DNA from: Hippasteria phrygiana
Taxonomy: Eukaryota > Echinodermata > Asteroidea > Valvatida > Goniasteridae
Direction of reading: 5' to 3'
Assembly: GCA_037893225.1 (NCBI GenBank)
Contig: JAZGUH010000103.1
Coordinates: forward strand, 4,340,001 to 4,404,000
Length of the DNA stretch: 64,000 bases
Part shown: piece by piece, positions 1 through 9,117 of the stretch
Layout of the letters: each line of letters starts with the position of its first letter
Position numbering within the stretch: position 1 is the first letter of the stretch
Notes under the pieces: model-generated
The model's input: only the letters and a program-made list of their open reading frames with translations
The model's database searches: none
What the model was told of the DNA's origin: nothing
Made by a program: the position numbers and the translations under genes

Positions 1-234
1 CCTGTTCATAATTGAATGGTATATTGACCAAATCCAGTAATTTTTACACGTATGGGTAGCTTAGATATAGCGCAACAATTTCAGACCATCGCCAGCTTCA
101 CAGCGTTAGAACTCTTCGAGAAAATTCAAACCTCGCAACAAATTTCTTCCCATGAACTCTGTGTGCGTTCTCCCGTTTACTGCATTGTGGCTGCTTAACG
201 TTTGCCAAATTTTCAGATGAACGCCCCTCCTTTC
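1..234 (+). repeat. Reference monomer, class A
   Basis: Used as the coordinate frame for monomer positions. Diagnostic states: ggtatattg at 19-27, ccagtaattttt at 34-45, gatatag at 64-70, tttcagacc at 79-87, gagaaaattc at 118-127, cgcaac at 134-139, cccatgaactctg at 149-161, ctcccg at 170-175, gtggctgc at 187-194 and gccaaat at 204-210. It contains 10 CpG. A later sub-variant (A2), with taacg changed to ttacg at about 196-200, is common only right of 15.4 kb. Confidence 0.95.
115..127. promoter_or_regulatory. Heat shock element-like site, intact form (representative)
   Basis: The bases TTCGAGAAAATTC match TTCnnGAAnnTTC, three perfect inverted units, the standard minimal binding site for a heat shock factor trimer. 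A further GAA at 109-111 sits one base out of register upstream. The same site occurs at offset 115-127 in classes A, A', B, E, F, F2, G, G' and I, roughly two thirds of all monomers. The match is seen directly; binding and function are inferred. The core has 9 fixed bases, so about 0.002 chance matches per monomer would be expected at even base composition, but I noticed it after the fact. Confidence 0.6.
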
Positions 235-468
235 CCTGTTCATAATTGAATGGTATATTGACCAAATCCAGTAATTTTTACACGTATGGGTAGCTTAGAT
301 ATAGCGCAACAATTTCAGACCATCGCCAGCTTCACAGCGTTAGAACTCTTCGAGAAAATTCAAACCTCGCAACAAATTTCTTCCTGTGAACTCTGTGTGC
401 GTTCTCCCGTTTACTGCATTGTGGCTGCTTAACGTTTGCCAAATTTTCAGAAGAACGCCCCTCCTTTC
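235..468 (+). repeat. Monomer class A' (example)
   Basis: Like class A, but with cctgtgaactctg in the middle and agaagaacg instead of agatgaacg near the end. It is almost always followed by a monomer starting with attatatgg (class B or I), so A'-B and A'-I act as linked dimers. Other examples precede 4211, 12143, 25006 and 27577. Confidence 0.9.
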
Positions 469-524
469 CCTGTTCATAATTATATGGTATATTGACCAAA
501 TCCAGTAATTTTCACACGTATGGG

Positions 525-681
525 TAGCTTAGATATAGCGCAACAATTTCAGACCATCGCCAGCTTCACAGCGTTAGAACTCTTCGAGAAAGTTCAAAAC
601 TCGCAACAAATTTCTTCCCATGAACACTGTGTGCGTTCTCCCGTTTACTGTATTGTAACTGTTTAACGTTTGCCACATTTT
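525..681 (+). promoter_or_regulatory. Possible Pol III-like box A, box B and T4 run in class B monomer
   Basis: TAGCTTAGATA at 525-535 fits the box A consensus TRGYNNARNNG at 10 of 11 positions. GTTCAAAAC at 592-600 fits the box B core GWTCRANNC fully. A TTTT run at 678-681 could stop Pol III. The 67-base spacing between the boxes is longer than in most tRNA genes. Other classes read ATTCAAACC or ATCAAACC and are worse matches. I see no tRNA-like fold. This is a weak consensus match, perhaps a relic of a SINE ancestor, perhaps chance. Confidence 0.2.
583..595. promoter_or_regulatory. Heat shock element-like site, class B variant (intact)
   Basis: TTCGAGAAAGTTC keeps all three units although base 124 of the monomer has changed; the change lies in the second two-base spacer. 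Equivalent sites recur in each class B monomer, for example about 4325-4337 and 20682-20694. Confidence 0.55.
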
Positions 682-702
682 CAGATGAACGCCCCTCCTT
701 TC

Positions 703-936
703 CCTGTTCATAATTGAATGGGATATTGACCAAATACAGCAATTTTCACACGTATGGGTAGCTTAGATCTAGCGCAACAATTTGAGACCATCGCCAGCTT
801 CACAGCGTTAGAACTCTTCGAGAAAAATCAAACCTCGCATCAAATTTCTTCCTGTGAACTCTGTGTGCGTTCTTCCGTTTACTGCATTGTGACTGCTTAA
901 CGTTTGCCACATTTTCAGATTCACGTCCCTCCTTTC
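703..936 (+). repeat. Monomer class C (example)
   Basis: Diagnostic states: gggatattg, aaatacagcaattttcac, gatctag (contains a BglII-type AGATCT), tttgagacc, gagaaaaatcaaacctcgcatc, cttccg and agattcacg. The third heat shock unit is lost (TTC to ATC). It normally sits directly before class D. Confidence 0.9.
817..829. promoter_or_regulatory. Degenerate heat shock element, class C
   Basis: TTCGAGAAAAATC keeps the first two units (TTCnnGAA) but the third has become ATC. The same broken form is fixed in every class C monomer. Two units alone would be expected to bind a heat shock factor trimer weakly at best. Confidence 0.6.
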
Positions 937-1169
937 CCTGTTCATAATTGAATGGGATATTGACCAAATCTAGTAATTTTCACACGTATGGGTAGCTTAG
1001 ATCTAGCGCAACAATTTCAGACCATCGCCAGCTTCATAGCGTGAGAACTCTTCGAAAAATTCAAACCTCGCACCTAATTTCTTCCTGTGAATTCTGTGTG
1101 CGTTCTTCCGTTTACTGCATTGTGACTGCTTAACGTTTGCCACATTTTCAGATGAACGCCCCGGCTTTC
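937..1169 (+). repeat. Monomer class D, 233 bp phase-marker monomer (example)
   Basis: This copy is one base short: cttcgaaaaattc replaces cttcgagaaaattc, so the class is 233 bp and abolishes the heat shock element. Other marks are aaatctagtaat, gatctag, cttcatagcgtgag, cgcacctaat and gaattctg (an EcoRI-type GAATTC rare in other classes). There are 34 full copies, starting at 937, 1404, 4679, 5146, 6549, 9820, 11442, 13079, 14950, 16353, 17756, 19393, 22200, 23837, 26409, 26876, 28980, 29447, 31318, 32721, 33890, 35293, 38798, 40420, 42057, 43679, 45316, 47186, 49057, 50460, 52799, 54202, 55605 and 60518. Spacing between them gives the higher-order unit sizes. Confidence 0.95.
1051..1062. promoter_or_regulatory. 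Destroyed heat shock element, class D
   Basis: The one-base deletion that makes class D 233 bp falls inside the element (TTCGAAAAATTC). It removes the GAA register between the two TTC units. All 34 full D copies share it. Confidence 0.65.
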
Positions 1170-1636
1170 CCTGTTCATAATTGAATGGTATATTGACCAA
1201 ATCCAGTAATTTTTACACGTATGGGTAGCTTAGATATAGCGCAACAATTTCAGACCATCGCCAGCTTCACAGCGTTAGAACTCTTCGAGAAAAATCAAAC
1301 CTCGCATCAAATTTCTTCCTGTGAACTCTGTGTGCGTTCTTCCGTTTACTGCATTGTGACTGCTTAACGTTTGCCACATTTTCAGATGAACGCCCCTCCT
1401 TTCCCTGTTCATAATTGAATGGGATATTGACCAAATCTAGTAATTTTCACACGTATGGGTAGCTTAGATCTAGCGCAACAATTTCAGACCATCGCCAGCT
1501 TCATAGCGTGAGAACTCTTCGAAAAATTCAAACCTCGCACCTAATTTCTTCCTGTGAATTCTGTGTGCGTTCTTCCGTTTACTGCATTGTGACTGCTTAA
1601 CGTTTGCCACATTTTCAGATGAACGCCCCGGCTTTC

Positions 1637-1870
1637 CCTGTTCATAATTGAATGGTATATTGACCAAATCCAGTAATTGTTACACGTATGGGTAGCTTAG
1701 ATATAGCGCAACAATTTCAGACCATCGCCAGCTTCACAGCGTTAGAACTCTTCGAGAAAATTCAAACCTCGCAACAAATTTCTTTCTGTGAACTCTGTGT
1801 GCGTTCTTCCGTTTACTGCATTGTGACTGCTTAACGTTTGCCACATTTTCAGATGAACGCCCCTCCTTTC
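1637..1870 (+). repeat. Monomer class E (example)
   Basis: It follows class D. The head is as in class A, with ttctttctgtgaactctg in the middle, cttccg, gtgactgc and gccacat near the end. After D copies of the D2 haplotype its head reads gaccacatcc instead of gaccaaatcc. The heat shock element is intact. This copy has aattgttacac where most E copies have aatttttacac. Confidence 0.88.
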
Positions 1871-2104
1871 CCTGTTCATAATTGAATGGGATATTTACCA
1901 AATTCAGCAATTTTCACACGTATGGGTAGCTTAAATCTAGCGCAACAATTTGAGATCATCGCCAGCTTCACAGCGTTAGAACTCTTCGAGAAAATTCAAA
2001 CCTCGCACCTAATTTCTTCCCATGAACTCTGTGTGCGTTCTCCCGTTTACTGCATTGTGGCTGCTTAACGTTTGCCACATTTTCAGATGAACGCCCCTCC
2101 TTTC
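1871..2104 (+). repeat. Monomer class F (example)
   Basis: It follows class E. Diagnostic states are gggatatttacc (removing a frequent TGA), aaattcagcaattttcac, gcttaaatctag and tttgagatc. Some copies have gaattgg instead of gaatggg (18225, 22669, 33189, 35761, 50927 and 53266 regions). The heat shock element is intact. The 60-codon frame opening at the atgggatattt of each F copy is a by-product of the repeat. Confidence 0.88.
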
Positions 2105-2338
2105 CCTGTTCATAATTGAATGGAATATTGACCAAATCCAGCAATTTTCACACGTATGGGTAGCTTAAATCTAGCGCAACAATTTGAGATCATCGCCAGC
2201 TTCACAGCGTTAGAACTCTTCGAGAAAATTCAAACCTCGCAACAAATTTCTTCCCATGAACTCTGTGTGCGTTCTCCCGTTTACTGCATTGTGGCTGCTT
2301 AAAGTTTGCCAAATTTTCAGATGAACGCCCCTCCTTTC
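2105..2338 (+). repeat. Monomer class F2 (example)
   Basis: Marked by tggaatattg, ccagcaattttcac, gcttaaatctag, tttgagatc and a distinctive ctgcttaaagtttgcc end. Found in the 1-16 kb and 36-47 kb regions, typically followed by class G or G'. The heat shock element is intact. Confidence 0.85.
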
Positions 2339-2572
2339 CCTGTTCATAATTGAATGGTATATTGACCAAATCCAGTAATGTTTACACGTATGGGTAGCTT
2401 AGATATAGCGCAACAATTTCAGACCATCGCCAGCTTCACAGCGTTAGAACTCTTCGAGAACATTCAAAACTCGCAACAAATTTCTTCCCATGAACTCTGT
2501 GTGCGTTCTCCCGTTTACTGTATTGTAACTGTTTAACGTTTGCCACATTTTCAGATGAACGCCCCTCCTTTC
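2339..2572 (+). repeat. Monomer class G' (example)
   Basis: Marked by cagtaatgtttacacg, gagaacattcaaaactcg, cccatgaactctg and attgtaactgttt. The substitution falls in a spacer of the heat shock element (TTCGAGAACATTC), which stays intact. Related copies are at about 6081, 7484, 18459, 22903 and 35995. Confidence 0.85.
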
Positions 2573-2806
2573 CCTGTTCATAATTGAATGGGATATTGAC
2601 CAAATCCAGCAATGTTCACACGTATGGGTAGCTTAAATCTAGCGCCACAAATTGAGACCATCGCCAGCTTCACAGCGTTAGAACTCTTCGAGAAAATTGA
2701 AACCTCGCAACAAATTTCTTCACATGAACTCTGTGTGCGTTCTCCCGTTTACTGCATTGTGGCTGCTTAACGTTTGCCAAATTTTCAGATGAACGCCCCT
2801 CCTTTC
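2573..2806 (+). repeat. Monomer class H (example)
   Basis: Marked by ccagcaatgttcacacg, ctagcgccacaaattgagacc, gagaaaattgaaacc and cttcacatg. The third heat shock unit is broken (TTC to TTG at 2699). Related sequence is at about 7718-7951 and, as a hybrid, 36463-36696. Confidence 0.82.
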
Positions 2807-3742
2807 CCTGTTCATAATTGAATGGTATATTGACCAAATCCAGTAATGTTTACACGTATGGGTAGCTTAGATATAGCGCAACAATTTCAGACCATCGCCA
2901 GCTTCACAGCGTTAGAACTCTTCGAGAAAATTCAAACCTCGCAACAAATTTCTTCCTGTGAATTCTGTGTGCGTTCTTCCGTTTACTGCATTGTGACTGC
3001 TTAACGTTTGCCACATTTTCAGATGAACGCCCCTCCTTTCCCTGTTCATAATTGAATGGGATATTGACCAAATCCAGTAATTTTTACACGTATGGGTAGC
3101 TTAGATATAGCGCAACAATTTCAGACCATCGCCAGCTTCACAGCGTTAGAACTCTTCGAGAAAAATCAAACCTCGCACCTAATTTCTTCCTGTGAATTCT
3201 GTGTGCGTTCTTCCGTTTACTGCATTGTGACTGCTTAACGTTTGCCACATTTTCAGATGAACGCCCCGGCTTTCCCTGTTCATAATTGAATGGTATATTG
3301 ACCAAATCCAGTAATTTTTACACGTATGGGTAGCTTAGATATAGCGCAACAATTTCAGACCATCGCCAGCTTCACAGCGTTAGAACTCTTCGAGAAAATT
3401 CAAACCTCGCAACAAATTTCTTTCTGTGAACTCTGTGTGCGTTCTTCCGTTTACTGCATTGTGACTGCTTAACGTTTGCCACATTTTCAGATGAACGCCC
3501 CTCCTTTCCCTGTTCATAATTGAATGGGATATTTACCAAATTCAGCAATTTTCACACGTATGGGTAGCTTAAATCTAGCGCAACAATTTGAGATCATCGC
3601 CAGCTTCACAGCGTTAGAACTCTTCGAGAAAATTCAAACCTCGCAACAAATTTCTTCCCATGAACTCTGTGTGCGTTCTCCCGTTTACTGCATTGTGGCT
3701 GCTTAACGTTTGCCAAATTTTCAGATGAACGCCCCTCCTTTC

Positions 3743-6440
3743 CCTGTTCATAATTGAATGGTATATTGACCAAATCCAGTAATGTTTACACGTATGGGTA
3801 GCTTAGATATAGCGCAACAATTTCAGACCATCGCCAGCTTCACAGCGTTAGAACTCTTCGAGAAAATTCAAACCTCGCAACAAATTTCTTCCCATGAACT
3901 CTGTGTGCGTTCTCCCGTTTACTGCATTGTGGCTGCTTAACGTTTGCCAAATTTTCAGATGAACGCCCCTCCTTTCCCTGTTCATAATTGAATGGTATAT
4001 TGACCAAATCCAGTAATTTTTACACGTATGGGTAGCTTAGATATAGCGCAACAATTTCAGACCATCGCCAGCTTCACAGCGTTAGAACTCTTCGAGAAAA
4101 TTCAAACCTCGCAACAAATTTCTTCCTGTGAACTCTGTGTGCGTTCTCCCGTTTACTGCATTGTGGCTGCTTAACGTTTGCCAAATTTTCAGAAGAACGC
4201 CCCTCCTTTCCCTGTTCATAATTATATGGTATATTGACCAAATCCAGTAATTTTCACACGTATGGGTAGCTTAGATATAGCGCAACAATTTCAGACCATC
4301 GCCAGCTTCACAGCGTTAGAACTCTTCGAGAAAGTTCAAAACTCGCAACAAATTTCTTCCCATGAACACTGTGTGCGTTCTCCCGTTTACTGTATTGTAA
4401 CTGTTTAACGTTTGCCACATTTTCAGATGAACGCCCCTCCTTTCCCTGTTCATAATTGAATGGGATATTGACCAAATACAGCAATTTTCACACGTATGGG
4501 TAGCTTAGATCTAGCGCAACAATTTGAGACCATCGCCAGCTTCACAGCGTTAGAACTCTTCGAGAAAAATCAAACCTCGCATCAAATTTCTTCCTGTGAA
4601 CTCTGTGTGCGTTCTTCCGTTTACTGCATTGTGACTGCTTAACGTTTGCCACATTTTCAGATTCACGTCCCTCCTTTCCCTGTTCATAATTGAATGGGAT
4701 ATTGACCAAATCTAGTAATTTTCACACGTATGGGTAGCTTAGATCTAGCGCAACAATTTCAGACCATCGCCAGCTTCATAGCGTGAGAACTCTTCGAAAA
4801 ATTCAAACCTCGCACCTAATTTCTTCCTGTGAATTCTGTGTGCGTTCTTCCGTTTACTGCATTGTGACTGCTTAACGTTTGCCACATTTTCAGATGAACG
4901 CCCCGGCTTTCCCTGTTCATAATTGAATGGTATATTGACCAAATCCAGTAATTTTTACACGTATGGGTAGCTTAGATATAGCGCAACAATTTCAGACCAT
5001 CGCCAGCTTCACAGCGTTAGAACTCTTCGAGAAAAATCAAACCTCGCATCAAATTTCTTCCTGTGAACTCTGTGTGCGTTCTTCCGTTTACTGCATTGTG
5101 ACTGCTTAACGTTTGCCACATTTTCAGATGAACGCCCCTCCTTTCCCTGTTCATAATTGAATGGGATATTGACCAAATCTAGTAATTTTCACACGTATGG
5201 GTAGCTTAGATCTAGCGCAACAATTTCAGACCATCGCCAGCTTCATAGCGTGAGAACTCTTCGAAAAATTCAAACCTCGCACCTAATTTCTTCCTGTGAA
5301 TTCTGTGTGCGTTCTTCCGTTTACTGCATTGTGACTGCTTAACGTTTGCCACATTTTCAGATGAACGCCCCGGCTTTCCCTGTTCATAATTGAATGGTAT
5401 ATTGACCAAATCCAGTAATTGTTACACGTATGGGTAGCTTAGATATAGCGCAACAATTTCAGACCATCGCCAGCTTCACAGCGTTAGAACTCTTCGAGAA
5501 AATTCAAACCTCGCAACAAATTTCTTTCTGTGAACTCTGTGTGCGTTCTTCCGTTTACTGCATTGTGACTGCTTAACGTTTGCCACATTTTCAGATGAAC
5601 GCCCCTCCTTTCCCTGTTCATAATTGAATGGGATATTTACCAAATTCAGCAATTTTCACACGTATGGGTAGCTTAAATCTAGCGCAACAATTTGAGATCA
5701 TCGCCAGCTTCACAGCGTTAGAACTCTTCGAGAAAATTCAAACCTCGCACCTAATTTCTTCCCATGAACTCTGTGTGCGTTCTCCCGTTTACTGCATTGT
5801 GGCTGCTTAACGTTTGCCACATTTTCAGATGAACGCCCCTCCTTTCCCTGTTCATAATTGAATGGAATATTGACCAAATCCAGCAATTTTCACACGTATG
5901 GGTAGCTTAAATCTAGCGCAACAATTTGAGATCATCGCCAGCTTCACAGCGTTAGAACTCTTCGAGAAAATTCAAACCTCGCAACAAATTTCTTCCCATG
6001 AACTCTGTGTGCGTTCTCCCGTTTACTGCATTGTGGCTGCTTAAAGTTTGCCAAATTTTCAGATGAACGCCCCTCCTTTCCCTGTTCATAATTGAATGGT
6101 ATATTGACCAAATCCAGTAATGTTTACACGTATGGGTAGCTTAGATATAGCGCAACAATTTCAGACCATCGCCAGCTTCACAGCGTTAGAACTCTTCGAG
6201 AACATTCAAAACTCGCAACAAATTTCTTCCCATGAACTCTGTGTGCGTTCTCCCGTTTACTGTATTGTAACTGTTTAACGTTTGCCACATTTTCAGATGA
6301 ACGCCCCTCCTTTCCCTGTTCATAATTGAATGGGATATTGACCAAATCCAGCAATGTTCACACGTATGGGTAGCTTAAATCTAGCGCCACAAATTGAGAC
6401 CATCGCCAGCTTCACAGCGTTAGAACTCTTCGAGAAAATT
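3743..6440 (+). repeat. 16-monomer higher-order unit, copy 2 (partial)
   Basis: Matches 1-2698 at an offset of 3,742, with one difference noticed by eye (base 42 is t, base 3784 is g). The match ends at 2699/6441, where copy 1 has attgaaacc (class H) and copy 2 switches to a caaacctcgcacct tail. That makes a hybrid monomer at 6315-6548. Confidence 0.88.
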
Positions 6441-7951
6441 CAAACCTCGCACCTAATTTCTTCCCGTGAACTCTGTGTGCGTTCTTCCGTTTACTGCATT
6501 GTGACTGCTTAACGTTTGCCACATTTTCAGATGAACGCCCCTCCTTTCCCTGTTCATAATTGAATGGGATATTGACCAAATCTAGTAATTTTCACACGTA
6601 TGGGTAGCTTAGATCTAGCGCAACAATTTCAGACCATCGCCAGCTTCATAGCGTGAGAACTCTTCGAAAAATTCAAACCTCGCACCTAATTTCTTCCTGT
6701 GAATTCTGTGTGCGTTCTTCCGTTTACTGCATTGTGACTGCTTAACGTTTGCCACATTTTCAGATGAACGCCCCGGCTTTCCCTGTTCATAATTGAATGG
6801 TATATTGACCAAATCCAGTAATTGTTACACGTATGGGTAGCTTAGATATAGCGCAACAATTTCAGACCATCGCCAGCTTCACAGCGTTAGAACTCTTCGA
6901 GAAAATTCAAACCTCGCAACAAATTTCTTTCTGTGAACTCTGTGTGCGTTCTTCCGTTTACTGCATTGTGACTGCTTAACGTTTGCCACATTTTCAGATG
7001 AACGCCCCTCCTTTCCCTGTTCATAATTGAATGGGATATTTACCAAATTCAGCAATTTTCACACGTATGGGTAGCTTAAATCTAGCGCAACAATTTGAGA
7101 TCATCGCCAGCTTCACAGCGTTAGAACTCTTCGAGAAAATTCAAACCTCGCACCTAATTTCTTCCCATGAACTCTGTGTGCGTTCTCCCGTTTACTGCAT
7201 TGTGGCTGCTTAACGTTTGCCACATTTTCAGATGAACGCCCCTCCTTTCCCTGTTCATAATTGAATGGAATATTGACCAAATCCAGCAATTTTCACACGT
7301 ATGGGTAGCTTAAATCTAGCGCAACAATTTGAGATCATCGCCAGCTTCACAGCGTTAGAACTCTTCGAGAAAATTCAAACCTCGCAACAAATTTCTTCCC
7401 ATGAACTCTGTGTGCGTTCTCCCGTTTACTGCATTGTGGCTGCTTAAAGTTTGCCAAATTTTCAGATGAACGCCCCTCCTTTCCCTGTTCATAATTGAAT
7501 GGTATATTGACCAAATCCAGTAATGTTTACACGTATGGGTAGCTTAGATATAGCGCAACAATTTCAGACCATCGCCAGCTTCACAGCGTTAGAACTCTTC
7601 GAGAACATTCAAAACTCGCAACAAATTTCTTCCCATGAACTCTGTGTGCGTTCTCCCGTTTACTGTATTGTAACTGTTTAACGTTTGCCACATTTTCAGA
7701 TGAACGCCCCTCCTTTCCCTGTTCATAATTGAATGGGATATTGACCAAATCCAGCAATGTTCACACGTATGGGTAGCTTAAATCTAGCGCCACAAATTGA
7801 GACCATCGCCAGCTTCACAGCGTTAGAACTCTTCGAGAAAATTGAAACCTCGCAACAAATTTCTTCACATGAACTCTGTGTGCGTTCTCCCGTTTACTGC
7901 ATTGTGGCTGCTTAACGTTTGCCAAATTTTCAGATGAACGCCCCTCCTTTC
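5146..7951 (+). repeat. Two six-monomer units D-E-F-F2-G'-H (1,403 bp each)
   Basis: Class D starts at 5146 and 6549, 1,403 bases apart, and the monomers after each are in the same order. The second unit also matches 1404 onward at an offset of 5,145, as far as about 8567. There it switches at 3423/8568 from the E form (ttctttctg) to an A form (ttcttcccatg). The last monomer of the first unit is the hybrid at 6315-6548; the second ends with a normal H. Confidence 0.85.
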
Positions 7952-8887
7952 CCTGTTCATAATTGAATGGTATATTGACCAAATCCAGTAATGTTTACAC
8001 GTATGGGTAGCTTAGATATAGCGCAACAATTTCAGACCATCGCCAGCTTCACAGCGTTAGAACTCTTCGAGAAAATTCAAACCTCGCAACAAATTTCTTC
8101 CTGTGAATTCTGTGTGCGTTCTTCCGTTTACTGCATTGTGACTGCTTAACGTTTGCCACATTTTCAGATGAACGCCCCTCCTTTCCCTGTTCATAATTGA
8201 ATGGGATATTGACCAAATCCAGTAATTTTTACACGTATGGGTAGCTTAGATATAGCGCAACAATTTCAGACCATCGCCAGCTTCACAGCGTTAGAACTCT
8301 TCGAGAAAAATCAAACCTCGCACCTAATTTCTTCCTGTGAATTCTGTGTGCGTTCTTCCGTTTACTGCATTGTGACTGCTTAACGTTTGCCACATTTTCA
8401 GATGAACGCCCCGGCTTTCCCTGTTCATAATTGAATGGTATATTGACCAAATCCAGTAATTTTTACACGTATGGGTAGCTTAGATATAGCGCAACAATTT
8501 CAGACCATCGCCAGCTTCACAGCGTTAGAACTCTTCGAGAAAATTCAAACCTCGCAACAAATTTCTTCCCATGAACTCTGTGTGCGTTCTCCCGTTTACT
8601 GCATTGTGGCTGCTTAACGTTTGCCAAATTTTCAGATGAACGCCCCTCCTTTCCCTGTTCATAATTGAATGGTATATTGACCAAATCCAGTAATGTTTAC
8701 ACGTATGGGTAGCTTAGATATAGCGCAACAATTTCAGACCATCGCCAGCTTCACAGCGTTAGAACTCTTCGAGAAAATTCAAACCTCGCAACAAATTTCT
8801 TCCTGTGAACTCTGTGTGCGTTCTCCCGTTTACTGCATTGTGGCTGCTTAACGTTTGCCAAATTTTCAGAAGAACGCCCCTCCTTTC

Positions 8888-9117
8888 CCTGTTCATAATT
8901 ATATGGTATATTGACCAAATCCAGTAATTTTCACACGTATGGGTAGCTTAGATATATCGCAACAATTTCAGACCATCGCCTCACAGCGTTAGAACTCTTC
9001 GAGAAAATTCAAACCTCGCACCTAATTTCTTCCCGTGAACTCTGTGTGCGTTCTTCCGTTTACTGCATTGTGACTGTTTAACGTTTGCCACATTTTCAGA
9101 TGAACGCCCCTCCTTTC
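8888..9117 (+). repeat. 230-bp monomer, class I with 4-base deletion
   Basis: Class I has a B-like head (attatatgg), a tail of cgcacctaat with cccgtgaactctg, and here also gatatatcg. This copy lacks agct in gccagcttcac, reading gcctcac across 8978-8984. The same deletion is in the paralogous copy at 37866-38095, and the two are 28,978 bases apart. Confidence 0.9.

Larger units (their letters stand above)
469..702 (+). repeat. Monomer class B (example)
   Basis: Begins with attatatgg rather than attgaatgg. It carries gagaaagttcaaaactcg, the form catgaacactg, and tattgtaactgttt near the end. The heat shock element stays intact (TTCGAGAAAGTTC, 583-595). The change to gttcaaaac also creates a match to the Pol III box B core. 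Usual order is A'-B-C. Confidence 0.9.
1..3742 (+). repeat. 16-monomer higher-order unit, copy 1 (3,742 bp)
   Basis: Order from 1: A, A', B, C, D, E/C hybrid, D, E, F, F2, G', H, A/D-like hybrid, C/D hybrid, E, F. Two D copies explain 16 x 234 minus 2. The sequence then starts again at 3743. The window edge cuts the array at the first base, so the unit boundary is arbitrary. Confidence 0.9.

Noticed and set aside
46..60. Rap1-like site on the minus strand (acccatacgtgt)
   Set aside because: It shares ACCCA and one C with the consensus RMACCCANNCAYY but misses the first base and the CAYY end. It is constant in the repeat and has no telomeric context.
164..189. CENP-B box on the minus strand around the cgggagaacg complement
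   Set aside because: The complement of ctcccgtttactgcatt supplies A, CGGG and one G, but the TTCG half is not there (AATG instead). Only 6 of 9 core bases fit, and many classes read cttccg, which removes CGGG too.
941..962. TATA-like ggtatattg or gggatattg as a Pol II promoter in every monomer
   Set aside because: The AT-rich stretch has no fixed TATAAA, varies between classes (tatatt, gatatt, aatatt) and has no supporting initiator or downstream gene.
1003..1200. Recurrent 65-codon minus-strand frame over class D monomers (also at 1470, 4745 and many other places)
   Set aside because: It exists only because the one-base deletion in D shifts the frame past stops. It crosses the monomer boundary, is repeated exactly with the satellite, has no ribosome-binding or splice context, and matches no family I recognise.
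1886..2068. Recurrent 60- to 77-codon plus-strand frames over F, A2 and related monomers
   Set aside because: 234 is divisible by 3, so one frame keeps phase and has few stops per monomer. Stops at taa or tga are nonetheless fixed in most copies, indel monomers break the phase, and no frame spans a full unit. There is no sign of a real coding gene.
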